Assembly: GCA_046724395.1 (NCBI GenBank)
Contig: JBKOWM010000030.1
Location: forward strand, 1 to 19,909
Direction: 5' to 3'
DNA from: DATAEU01 sp046724395
GTDB taxonomy: Bacteria > Actinomycetota > UBA4738 > HRBIN12
DNA: 19,909 nt
This document shows positions 13,566 to 19,909 of this stretch, piece after piece. The stretch's first letter is position 1. The number at the start of each line of letters is the position of its first letter. The position numbers were made by a program, and so were the translations under genes. Below the pieces are notes generated by a model. It was not told the DNA's origin, did no database searches, and saw only the letters and a program-made list of their open reading frames with translations.

Positions 13566-14278
13566 ACCACCGGCCAGGGGTACGGGCGCCCCGGACCGGG
13601 CTTCGGATAGGTGCCTGCGCGCAGCAGCCGCTGCGTACGGGCCTCCAGGGCGACGACCTCCGCGGGCGAGAGAAGCGGCCCGAGCGCCCGCGGCAGCGAC
13701 GAGCCGGAGAACGCGCCGAGGAGCCGCCGCATCCCGTCGCCCACGGGCTCGTCGAGCGGCTGGCCGGCGAACTCCCAGATCACCGTCCGAAGCTTCGGCG
13801 CGGCGTGAAAGCAGACGCCGTGATCCACGACGAACAGGTCGCCCGCCTCGGACTCCAGGCAGTGTCCTGCCTTGCGGTCGGCGTTGTTCACGACCGCGTC
13901 GAATGCGGCGACCGGGCGGAAGTCGTCGAGCCTCGTCTCGGCGAGGGTGAAGTACTGCTGCTCGGCCTCGAACGGGACGAACAGCTGGACGCTGCCGATG
14001 CCCTCGGGGCCCTCCCGAAGCACCGTCGGAGGGACGGTCGGCCAACCGATCGCCTTCGACAGGACGTATGCGGCGACCTCCCGCTGGCACAGCGTGCCCT
14101 CCGGGAAGTCCCACAGGGGCGCCTCCCCGGCGCGCGGCTTGTAGACCACGAGGACGTCGTCGGCATCCTTGGCCCGCGCGAGGAACGTGTAGTTGGACGA
14201 CCGGGGCAGCAGGCCGAGGATCTCGAGCTCAGAGCGTTCGAGGACCGGGAGCACGTCCCGCTCGGCGAGCGTCGTCAC
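13562..14278 (-). CDS. SCO1664-family protein (PI3/4-kinase-like fold)
   Basis: The 238-residue protein starts at GTG 14276-14278, overlapping the stop of the DUF3090 gene by GTGA; a longer open frame exists but is out of place. Lines of evidence for the family are the order and content of the cluster and the motifs themselves. VVYKPRAGEAPLWDFPEGTL (45-64) contains a lysine (K48) in the ATP-lysine position. AFDAVVNNADRKAGHCL (125-141) resembles the catalytic loop with D134. VDHGVCFH (151-158) resembles the metal-binding DxG. This is the pattern of the atypical kinase group related to PI3/PI4 kinases. The biological role is unknown. In mycobacteria and streptomycetes relatives of this trio lie near mshC, of mycothiol synthesis, but no mshC is in this window. 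Confidence 0.88.
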   Translation of the reverse strand: MTTLAERDVLPVLERSELEILGLLPRSSNYTFLARAKDADDVLVVYKPRAGEAPLWDFPEGTLCQREVAAYVLSKAIGWPTVPPTVLREGPEGIGSVQLFVPFEAEQQYFTLAETRLDDFRPVAAFDAVVNNADRKAGHCLESEAGDLFVVDHGVCFHAAPKLRTVIWEFAGQPLDEPVGDGMRRLLGAFSGSSLPRALGPLLSPAEVVALEARTQRLLRAGTYPKPGPGRPYPWPVV

Positions 14279-14847
14279 GGCGTCGGGCTCCCGTGACCGT
14301 TCATCGCCGGACACGTGTGACCGGCCGGGTCGAGCGGGTTGCCGCAGAACTGACACAGCGGTCGGCCGGCCGCGACCACGACGGCGCCGTGTCGCGCGAG
14401 CGACAGCATCTGCTCGCGCGTCGCCCAGACGCGCACGCGCTGCGTTCTCGCCTCGGGCTCGGCTACCGTTTCGGCCGGCGTGCGGGACTCCTCCTCCTCC
14501 TCCTCCTCCTCCTCCTCGTCCTTCTCGTCGGCGTCCTCGGGAACCAGCTCCTCGACCTCGAGCAGGACCAGGTCGAGGTCCTCGTGGTAGCCGAGCGAGA
14601 GTCGTCCGACTCGCCACGCGGGCTCGAGTGGCTCCTCGAGCCCTCCCCCGGAATCGGGGACCACCTCCGTCGCGCGTTCCAGTCGGCCGAGAAGCTCCTC
14701 GATCGACGACGCGAGCAGGCGCAGCTGATCCTTCTCCAGGATCACGGATACGACCTCGGGGCCGCTTCGCATCTGCAGGTAGAACGTCCGGCTGCCCGGC
14801 TCCCCCACGGCGTCGGCCGTGATCCGATCGACCTGCTCGAGATCCAT
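14275..14847 (-). CDS. DUF3090 family protein with poly-Glu tract and C-terminal zinc motif
   Basis: The protein has 190 residues. Start ATG 14845-14847 lies 4 nt after the phosphatase stop, with GAGGATAGGG as a possible ribosome site. The N-terminal part (1-105) is the DUF3090 core (RTFYLQMRSGPEVVSVILEK, then LRLLASSIEELLGRLE). A low-complexity acidic linker follows, with ten Glu in a row (111-120) encoded by (GAG)10. The end carries VWATREQMLSLARHGAVVVA and a zinc-binding-like CQFCGNPLDPAGHTCP (C165, C168, H177, C179). Function unknown. It always travels with the SCO1664-family protein in actinobacteria, and the two overlap here by 4 nt. Confidence 0.92.
   Translation of the reverse strand: MDLEQVDRITADAVGEPGSRTFYLQMRSGPEVVSVILEKDQLRLLASSIEELLGRLERATEVVPDSGGGLEEPLEPAWRVGRLSLGYHEDLDLVLLEVEELVPEDADEKDEEEEEEEEEESRTPAETVAEPEARTQRVRVWATREQMLSLARHGAVVVAAGRPLCQFCGNPLDPAGHTCPAMNGHGSPTP
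14488..14517 (-). repeat. (GAG)10 trinucleotide repeat inside the DUF3090 gene
   Basis: Ten perfect CTC units on the plus strand, read as GAG on the minus strand, encode ten consecutive Glu residues in the acidic linker. Changes in unit number keep the frame and would alter linker length only. Confidence 0.95.
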
Positions 14848-14851
14848 CGCC

Positions 14852-15535
14852 CTATCCTCGCACTCGGCGCGACCTCGTCCCCGACCCTGCGCGGCCCTCG
14901 CGCCGGCCGGGCCGACGCCGCGCCGCGGGGACGAGGTGTGCCAGTTCGTCGGTTTGGTTCACCTTGACGACGCGCGGCGGGCCTCCGCTCAGCGCGACGA
15001 TCGAGACCGAGCACGGGTCGATCACGAGCCGTTGGAAGGCGTCCTGATGCATCCCGGCGAAGTGGGCAAGCGCGAGCTTGATGACGTCGGCGTGCGAGAC
15101 GACCACCGCGAGCCCCTCGGGATGCGCATCGGCGATGCGGAGCAGCTCCGTGACGGCGCGTTCCTGCACCTCGAGAAAGCTCTCCCCGTCGGGAAAACGC
15201 ACGTTCGATGGCGTCAGCTGCACGAGACGCCACAGCCGCGTCCGCCGCAGCTGCGCGAGGCTTCGCCCAGTCCAGGCGCCGAACCGCACCTCGCCGAGGT
15301 CGGGGCGAACGCGGATCGCCAGGCGCAGCCTGCGCCCGAGCGGTTCGGCCGTCTGTCGGCATCGCTCGAGCGGACTCGAGTAGATCGCCTGGATCGCCAG
15401 CGGCGCCAACCGGTCGGCGAGCGCGTCCGCCTGCGCCCGGCCGGCATCCGACAGCGGGAATCCCGGCTGCCAGCCGGTGAGCCTCGTCCCCGTCACGCTC
15501 GTGAGCCCATGCCGCACGAGGACGAGGACGGTCAT
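14852..15535 (-). CDS. Histidine phosphatase superfamily protein (MSMEG_4193-type phosphomutase)
   Basis: The protein has 227 residues, starting at ATG 15533-15535. Upstream in-frame codons to 15619 would add a non-conserved Arg/Ser-rich leader, and a TATTCT -10 element lies 6 nt before this ATG. The histidine phosphatase motifs are in place: VRHG (7-10) with catalytic His9, the arginine in SSPLERCRQTAEPL (53-66), DLGEVRFGAWTG (79-90) with the proton donor Glu82, and VVSHADVIK (145-153) with His148. GWQPGFPLSDAGRAQADAL is typical of the family. The true substrate is unknown; the family name does not imply glycolytic phosphoglycerate mutase activity. The C-terminal ~25 residues are an Arg/Gly-rich tail. 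It is the first gene of the three-gene cluster with DUF3090 and SCO1664. Confidence 0.92.
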   Translation of the reverse strand: MTVLVLVRHGLTSVTGTRLTGWQPGFPLSDAGRAQADALADRLAPLAIQAIYSSPLERCRQTAEPLGRRLRLAIRVRPDLGEVRFGAWTGRSLAQLRRTRLWRLVQLTPSNVRFPDGESFLEVQERAVTELLRIADAHPEGLAVVVSHADVIKLALAHFAGMHQDAFQRLVIDPCSVSIVALSGGPPRVVKVNQTDELAHLVPAARRRPGRREGRAGSGTRSRRVRG

Positions 15536-15541
15536 CGGCGC

Positions 15542-15547
15542 AGAATA
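15542..15547 (-). promoter_or_regulatory. Putative leaderless -10 element of the phosphatase gene
   Basis: On the minus strand TATTCT (TANNNT) is followed by GCGCCG and then the ATG, a 6-nt gap with no room for a ribosome site. It is the best of the four leaderless-type promoters in the window and would drive the phosphatase, DUF3090 and SCO1664 operon. Confidence 0.5.
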
Positions 15548-15688
15548 GCCGCGCGAGCGAGACGCTCCGCCTATGCTCGACGTGCCCGTACGAGAGGGCG
15601 TCGCCGCTGGTGGGAACACCGAAGCGAGAACGGGTGTTCACTGTCCAGCCCGGTACGGGGATGGTGAGCGATCGACATCAAGAGGTGC

Positions 15689-16135
15689 GTGACGTGCGGC
15701 GACGAGCTGCACCCGGAGCGAGCGAAGAAGTACGACTACTGCACGAAATCGGAGTGCCGGCGCCGGAACGCGCGGGGCCTGCGTATGGCCGCCGTCGGCG
15801 TCAACAAGGCGGCGGACCAGTTCGTCGTGCTCGACGAGAAGACGCAGAATGAGGCCGCGAGCGGCCGGTACAAGAAGGTGCCCGACTCGGTGGCGGCGGC
15901 CGGAAGCGGGCCGCGCCCTCGGGAGGCCGTGGGGCGAACGCCGCCGCCCGAGGTGGTTCCCTCGTCCTCAGCGAGATCCCGGGCGCGACCGTGGAGCGCG
16001 GCGCAGGAACGTCTCGCCGTGACCTATCGGGACATGGGGCTCACGCCCGATGCTATCGCCCGCAAGCTCGGCGTCAGCGCCCGACTCGTGACGCAGATGC
16101 TCCTCGGTCACGACCCGTCCAGGCGGCCGGCCTAG
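15689..16135 (+). CDS. Zinc-ribbon/helix-turn-helix protein, start codon uncertain
   Basis: From the first usual start codon, GTG 15689, the protein has 148 residues. Its N-terminus reads TCGDELHPERAKKYDYC then TKSECRRRNARGL, a CXXC...CX4C zinc ribbon. The first Cys of the CXXC pair is encoded at 15686-15688, just before that GTG. The frame continues upstream as IDIKRCV to ATC 15671, then is closed by TGA at 15665-15667. A complete ribbon therefore needs a start at or near 15671, which has only ATC available. Either ATC is used, or a base change or frameshift lies near 15661-15673, where ATG 15661 is in another frame. Residues 32-65 (VGVNKAADQFVVLDEKTQNE) are conserved-looking, then a Pro/Ser linker and a C-terminal helix-turn-helix (106-142, AQERLAVTYRDMGLTPDAIA, RKLGVSARLVTQML). 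It is probably a DNA-binding protein; its targets are unknown. Confidence 0.8.
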   Translation: MTCGDELHPERAKKYDYCTKSECRRRNARGLRMAAVGVNKAADQFVVLDEKTQNEAASGRYKKVPDSVAAAGSGPRPREAVGRTPPPEVVPSSSARSRARPWSAAQERLAVTYRDMGLTPDAIARKLGVSARLVTQMLLGHDPSRRPA

Positions 16136-16146
16136 TCCGGCGCTCG

Positions 16147-16152
16147 TACGCT
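16147..16152 (+). promoter_or_regulatory. Putative leaderless -10 element
   Basis: TACGCT matches TANNNT and ends 8 nt before the GTG start at 16161; no Shine-Dalgarno is present between them. It lies 11 nt after the stop of the upstream gene, so the following gene may be transcribed both from here and by read-through. Confidence 0.4.
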
Positions 16153-16160
16153 TCGTCGTC

Positions 16161-16826
16161 GTGACGAACCGCGTCAGCTCTTCGACCGCGTCGAAACCTC
16201 GGCGTCCACCGGCGACGCCCGCGCCGAGGCGCGCGCGCCTCACCTCCACGATCGTGGCGGTCGCGGTGTTCGGCGCCGCCGTCTTCGCGATCGCCACGTA
16301 CGCCCGACGCATTTCGACGCTGTCGGCAACGGAGTCGGCGCGTCTGCCGGGGATGCTGACGACGCGGGCACCGTGGCCGAGCAACACCGCGCTGCTCGGC
16401 GAGCGCCTCGACCGCCTGGGGCTTCCGCCGGCCGGCGGGATCGAGCACGTGCACGTCTTCCTGGCGATCTTCGTGGACGGTCGGCGCGTTGCGATCCCCG
16501 CGAACATCGGCCTCACGGCGGCGACGGAGGCGGCGCTGCACGTCCACGCGGGCGAACCCGGGATCGTCCACGTGGAGTCCCTGGTTCCGTTCTGGCGGCC
16601 GACGCTCGGCGAGTTCTTCGACGTCTGGGGCGTGCGGCTGTCCTCGAACTGTCTCGGCGGTTACTGCTCCGCGGGAGACGCCCGGCTCGTGGTCTTCGTC
16701 GACGGCAAGCGGGTAGCGGATGATCCACGCAGCGTGCCGTTGATCGACCGGACGACCATCACGATCGCGTTCGGTTCACCGGGGAACGTTCCGGACCCGC
16801 TCCCGAGCTACGACTGGCCGTCGTAG
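16161..16826 (+). CDS. Membrane-anchored extracytoplasmic protein with paired histidines, unknown function
   Basis: The 221-residue protein starts at GTG 16161. A basic, Pro/Ser-rich cytoplasmic N-terminus (1-28) is followed by one membrane helix (about 30-47). The extracytoplasmic part has IEHVHVFLAIFVDGRRVAIP (H96, H98), ALHVHAGEPGIVHVES (H127, H129, H137) and TLGEFFDVWGVRLSSNC with C164 and C169 (NCLGGYC). A repeated F-V-D-G turn (IFVDG, VFVDG) suggests an internal duplication of a small beta unit. Such His pairs could bind a metal such as copper, but that is inference. I recognise the sequence style from hypothetical proteins of actinobacteria, without an established function. The gene is convergent with the small hydrophobic protein gene. 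Confidence 0.85.
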   Translation: MTNRVSSSTASKPRRPPATPAPRRARLTSTIVAVAVFGAAVFAIATYARRISTLSATESARLPGMLTTRAPWPSNTALLGERLDRLGLPPAGGIEHVHVFLAIFVDGRRVAIPANIGLTAATEAALHVHAGEPGIVHVESLVPFWRPTLGEFFDVWGVRLSSNCLGGYCSAGDARLVVFVDGKRVADDPRSVPLIDRTTITIAFGSPGNVPDPLPSYDWPS

Positions 16827-16902
16827 ACGATTCCGCGATTCGAGGCCTCGCTCGTCGCCGCAGATGGCGATGTCGAATTGTTTCGAAGCGCGCTACGGAC
16901 GG

Positions 16903-16935
16903 CGAGCCCCGACGCTGACATCTCGCCGGGGCTCG
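16903..16935. terminator. Hairpin between convergent genes
   Basis: A perfect 9-bp stem, CGAGCCCCG (16903-16911) with CGGGGCTCG (16927-16935), encloses a 15-nt loop. On the plus strand it is followed by TTCCCCCCTTT. It lies 77 nt after the plus-strand stop at 16826 and 10 nt after the minus-strand stop at 16945, so it could serve both genes. Confidence 0.6.
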
Positions 16936-16944
16936 TTCCCCCCT

Positions 16945-17130
16945 TTAGCAGAAGATGCTCACACCGCCGGGACCGATCACCAGCCCGACGATGATTAGAA
17001 CGATGCCGGCGAGGATGCCTCCGCGGATCAGCGTCACGATGCCCGCGATCACGAGGATCACCGCGATGATCCACAGGATGAAGCTGACGCCGCCGCTGCA
17101 TTTCCCCGCCGCTAGCAGAGCGAGTTCCAC
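16945..17130 (-). CDS. Small hydrophobic membrane protein, 61 aa
   Basis: I start this at GTG 17128-17130 because GGGAGGTCAG is directly upstream; the in-frame ATG at 17151 lies before that site. The protein has a short N-terminus (ELALLAAGKCSGG), a membrane helix (VSFILWIIAVILVIAGIV), a turn with one Arg (TLIRGGI), a second helix (LAGIVLIIVGLVIG) and a C-terminus GPGGVSIFC. The GPGG ending is common in short hydrophobic actinobacterial proteins of unknown function. It may be a membrane-stress or envelope protein. Two helices with a tight arginine turn suggest a hairpin in the membrane. Confidence 0.75.
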   Translation of the reverse strand: MELALLAAGKCSGGVSFILWIIAVILVIAGIVTLIRGGILAGIVLIIVGLVIGPGGVSIFC

Positions 17131-17224
17131 CTGACCTCCCTTCCGAGGCAACGGGCATTTCCGATACGACCGGCCCCTTGTACCCGCTTGTCCGCCCTGC
17201 GATGCACGCGGTTTCGGAGCCGCG

Positions 17225-19909
17225 TCATCCCCCCTCGGTCGTGCTCGGGCGGTGACTCTCCGCCAGGCGGCGGGCGAGCACGGTCATCACGCCAAGCGCG
17301 ACGCTCGGTCGTTCGCGGAGGATGCTGCGGAACTCCCGGTGCCCGAGCCGAAGCGTTCGGACCGACCCGGTCGCGACCAACGACGCGAACCGCGGCTCGT
17401 GCGTGATGATCGCCATCTCGCCGACGACGTCCCCGGCGGACCGCCGGGCGAGCTCGATCTCGGCTCCGGAACCTCCGCCGCGTACGACGCGGATCTCGCC
17501 GTCGACCACGATGAAGAGGTCCTCGCCGGCGTCCCCCTCGGCGGCGAGGATCTCGCCGTCGAGGTAGGTTCGCTCCTCCGACATCGTGGCGATCCGATCG
17601 AGCTCCGACGGCGCGAGTTCGCTGAAGAACGTGATCCTTCGCAGGAACAGGATTCGTTCGATCGACGAAAGCGTCGTCACCCCCTCGGCCACGGTCCCTC
17701 CTTCTGTCTTCGAGCGGATTGCCTCCGCGCATCGTTTGATCAGCCCGTCGGGGTCGCGAAGGACGAGCGGCAGCCACTCGTGGTGACCGTCCTTCGAGGG
17801 CAGCGGCTCCCACAGCGCGATCAGTGGGCGAACGAGTGCAGCGTCGCCGGCCGACTCCAGTGTCTCGAGCGCGGTGGCGACCAGGCCGGGTCCGCCGTCG
17901 AGACGCTCGAGGGCTGCTTCCATCTCGGCGCGTCTCGAGGCGATCAGCGTGATGGCCCACAAGCCCGCGCGTGCGGTGCGTCGTCCCCGCTCCAGCACGG
18001 TGTCGCGGAGTAGGGCGCTGACATCGTCGTCGACGGGGATGCGCAGGGCCAGGTCGCGATCGGCGGACGACCGCGCGGCCGTCGATTCGACGAAGGCTCG
18101 AATGCGGCGGTCGTCCTCGACCCGATCGAGCGCGCGCACGGCGATCACCGCGGCGTCGACCGTGCGGCCGTCGGTGAGGGACTCGAGGACGTCGTCGGTG
18201 CAGCCGGCGAGCGCGAGCGCCCTCCCGGCGGCGGAGCGTACGAGCGGATCGTCGTGGCCGAGAGCCGATCGAGCGCGTTCGGCGGCGCGATCGGGAGCGG
18301 CCCGGGCGAACAGTTCGAGCGCGGCTGCGCGCACATCCGGGCTCGGGTCATCCAGAAGGCTGGAGGCGTGGATCGCGGCTCGATCGGGTGGGGCAAGGCC
18401 CAGCTGCTGGATCGCCTCCAGACGGGTTCTGTCGTTCGCAGCGGCCAGAAGCGCCCGAAGACGCGAGTCGGCGCGGTCGTCGCCCCACGTCAGGGCGCGC
18501 GCGGCGGCCGCGGCGGCGACGGCTCCGTCCTCGTCGTCGACGCGGGACGAGAGCGCCTTGCGCTGCTCGTCGACGGCCGGATCGAGCGCCCGCGCGACGG
18601 CAAGGCGGACGACGGAGTCGTCATCGTCGATGGCATCGGCGAACTCGCTCGGACGAGCCTCGACCGGCAGGTCGGCGAGCAGTTGAACGGCGAGGCGGCG
18701 CTCCCGCACCTCCGGCGAGCGGATCGCGCCTTCGAGGACGGCGACGGCGTCCGCGTCGACGGGCGGCGGAACGGGAGCACGGTTGGACGGCTCGAACACC
18801 TGCGGCCGCCCCTCGCGGAGGGCGTCGACGAGCGCCCCCGTGTAGGACCGCCTGATGCCGACCGTCGTCACCAGCGTGAGGACGGCCGCGACGAGCCCGA
18901 TGATCGCGAAACCCCGAAGGGTCATGACGTTCTGTCCGACCAGGGCGACGACGCCGGCGATAACGGTCCCCACCTGTGTCGGTCCGCCGTTGAGAAACGC
19001 CCGGGTCTGGTCTCGGCGCGACTCAGGGATGACGTTCGTGAGCGTCTCCCAGCCGGGAGAGGCGACCCCCTGCAGCCAGGTCCCGATCGTGAACCGAAGG
19101 CCGACGAGCGTCACGAATCCCGTCGTGACGAGGAGGACGCCGAACGCCGCGATGTACAGGGCCGGCAGCACCACGACCATCGTCGCGATCCCGAACCACG
19201 CGAAGAGGCGATTCGTGAGCAGCATCGACACGACGAACGCGGCGGCGGTCACGCCGGCCCAGAAGAGCCCGAAGAACCCCGCGAGGTCGTCCGCGTCGGG
19301 GAAGCGGTCGCTGGCCGCTTGTGCATACGGAAGGTACAGCGAGTAGAAGAGGATGGAGAACAGCACGGCGGCGACGGTCATCCACACGAGGAGCCGGGAT
19401 CGCCGGACGAACGCGAAGGACGAGACGAGGTCGCGCAGGGGCGAGGTGCGCCGGCGAAGACCATCCGGCTCGCCCCGCGACCGGCGGCCCAGGACGACTC
19501 GCGAGAACACGTAACCGGCGGCCAGGCCGCCCGCCCACACGAGCAGCAGGTTCTGCGCGCCGATCGCGGCGGCGAGCGGTGGCGTGACCAGCCCTCCGAC
19601 CACCGAGCCCAGGATGCCTCCGCCGGCGAAGATCGGAAACAGCCGCTTCGCCTGCCGGGTGTCGACGACCGCGCCGGCGGTTCCCCACAACGACACGGCG
19701 AGAACGAGCGTGGCAACGGCCACCGTTACCCACAGAACGGCATAGATCCACCGAGCGCCCGTGAGCAGGATCGCGCGTTCGATGACGACGATCACGCCCA
19801 ACACAAGCGGCGTCGCGAGGTACGCGCGACGATGGCCGACCGTCCCGAGAGCCGCCGTCAGTCCCAGCATCACCACGAACGTCGTGGCGCCCTGCACGAG
19901 GTATATCAG
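17225..19909 (-). CDS. MFS/ADP-translocase-like membrane protein with HEAT repeats and cyclic-nucleotide-binding domain (5' end outside window)
   Basis: The frame is open to the right edge of the window, so at least 894 residues are present and the start is missing. The first ~370 visible residues (19909 to about 18800) hold many membrane helices, with the pattern of the nucleotide/MFS transporter group (RQAKRLFPIFAGGGILGSVV then GGLVTP; FGLFWAGVTAAAFVVSMLLT). Next, about 18790 to 17720, are degenerate HEAT-like repeats (VRERRLAVQLLADLP; DDPSPDVRAAALELFARAAP; GHDDPLVRSAAGRALALAG). The last ~130 residues are a cyclic-nucleotide-binding domain (FFSELAPSELDRIATMSEER; GEDLFIVVDGEIRVVRGG; GEMAIITHEPRFASLVA), with Glu and Arg in the phosphate-binding cassette. 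The domain order suggests a transporter gated by a cyclic nucleotide. The substrate is unknown. Confidence 0.88.
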   Translation of the reverse strand: MIYLVQGATTFVVMLGLTAALGTVGHRRAYLATPLVLGVIVVIERAILLTGARWIYAVLWVTVAVATLVLAVSLWGTAGAVVDTRQAKRLFPIFAGGGILGSVVGGLVTPPLAAAIGAQNLLLVWAGGLAAGYVFSRVVLGRRSRGEPDGLRRRTSPLRDLVSSFAFVRRSRLLVWMTVAAVLFSILFYSLYLPYAQAASDRFPDADDLAGFFGLFWAGVTAAAFVVSMLLTNRLFAWFGIATMVVVLPALYIAAFGVLLVTTGFVTLVGLRFTIGTWLQGVASPGWETLTNVIPESRRDQTRAFLNGGPTQVGTVIAGVVALVGQNVMTLRGFAIIGLVAAVLTLVTTVGIRRSYTGALVDALREGRPQVFEPSNRAPVPPPVDADAVAVLEGAIRSPEVRERRLAVQLLADLPVEARPSEFADAIDDDDSVVRLAVARALDPAVDEQRKALSSRVDDEDGAVAAAAAARALTWGDDRADSRLRALLAAANDRTRLEAIQQLGLAPPDRAAIHASSLLDDPSPDVRAAALELFARAAPDRAAERARSALGHDDPLVRSAAGRALALAGCTDDVLESLTDGRTVDAAVIAVRALDRVEDDRRIRAFVESTAARSSADRDLALRIPVDDDVSALLRDTVLERGRRTARAGLWAITLIASRRAEMEAALERLDGGPGLVATALETLESAGDAALVRPLIALWEPLPSKDGHHEWLPLVLRDPDGLIKRCAEAIRSKTEGGTVAEGVTTLSSIERILFLRRITFFSELAPSELDRIATMSEERTYLDGEILAAEGDAGEDLFIVVDGEIRVVRGGGSGAEIELARRSAGDVVGEMAIITHEPRFASLVATGSVRTLRLGHREFRSILRERPSVALGVMTVLARRLAESHRPSTTEGG

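Noticed and set aside
14488..14517. CTC run as a non-coding simple repeat between genes
   Set aside because: It lies in frame inside the DUF3090 gene and encodes a Glu tract in an acidic linker.

Overview
The window is high-GC bacterial chromosome with dense genes, short intergenic gaps, and no tRNA, rRNA, insertion sequence, phage gene or CRISPR array that I can see. The gene content points to an Actinomycetota (actinobacterial) genome. The strongest signs are a Tad pilus operon with no outer-membrane secretin gene in view, and the three-gene set of MSMEG_4193-type phosphomutase, DUF3090 and SCO1664 family, which is typical of actinobacteria. Several -10-only, apparently leaderless promoters (TANNNT 6-9 nt before the start codon) agree with this. 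Lineage below phylum is not resolvable from the sequence alone; an uncultured or deep-branching class is plausible.

Layout. 1-380: the end of a secreted-type protein closed by a strong UUCG-loop terminator. 475-1083 (-): a single-pass membrane protein of unknown function. 1214-2162 (+): a LuxR/NarL-type regulator whose receiver domain has lost its phospho-acceptor Asp, followed by a small membrane protein. 2349-9506 (+): a Tad/Flp type IV pilus locus in the order flp pilin, TadE-like, TadG-like, cpaB, cpaE/tadZ, cpaF/tadA, tadB, tadC. The last six genes overlap or nearly touch, apart from a 134-nt gap before cpaB. 9586-10407 (+): prephenate dehydratase (pheA). 10426-15535 (-): a run of leftward genes: rhomboid protease, thioredoxin-like lipoprotein, MGMT/Ogt DNA repair protein coupled to an ECF sigma factor, then SCO1664-family, DUF3090 and histidine phosphatase. 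15689-16826 (+): a zinc-ribbon/HTH protein and a membrane-anchored His-containing protein. 16945-19909 (-): a small hydrophobic protein and a large transporter-like membrane protein with HEAT repeats and a cyclic-nucleotide-binding domain, cut by the window edge.

How the genes work together. The Tad locus encodes pilin and pseudopilins, the export ATPase (CpaF), its localisation partner (CpaE), the two platform proteins (TadB, TadC) and the CpaB assembly factor. A prepilin peptidase (TadV/CpaA) is not in the window and must be encoded elsewhere. The regulator and small membrane gene just upstream are candidates for local control. Two non-coding elements inside the pilus locus look regulatory: a long near-perfect hairpin with a competing alternative hairpin straight after the pilin gene, and a tandem array of near-identical hairpins with a repeated CTGAGCGAC box in the leader of cpaB. 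I could not match the second to any RNA family I know and consider it the most promising undescribed element here.
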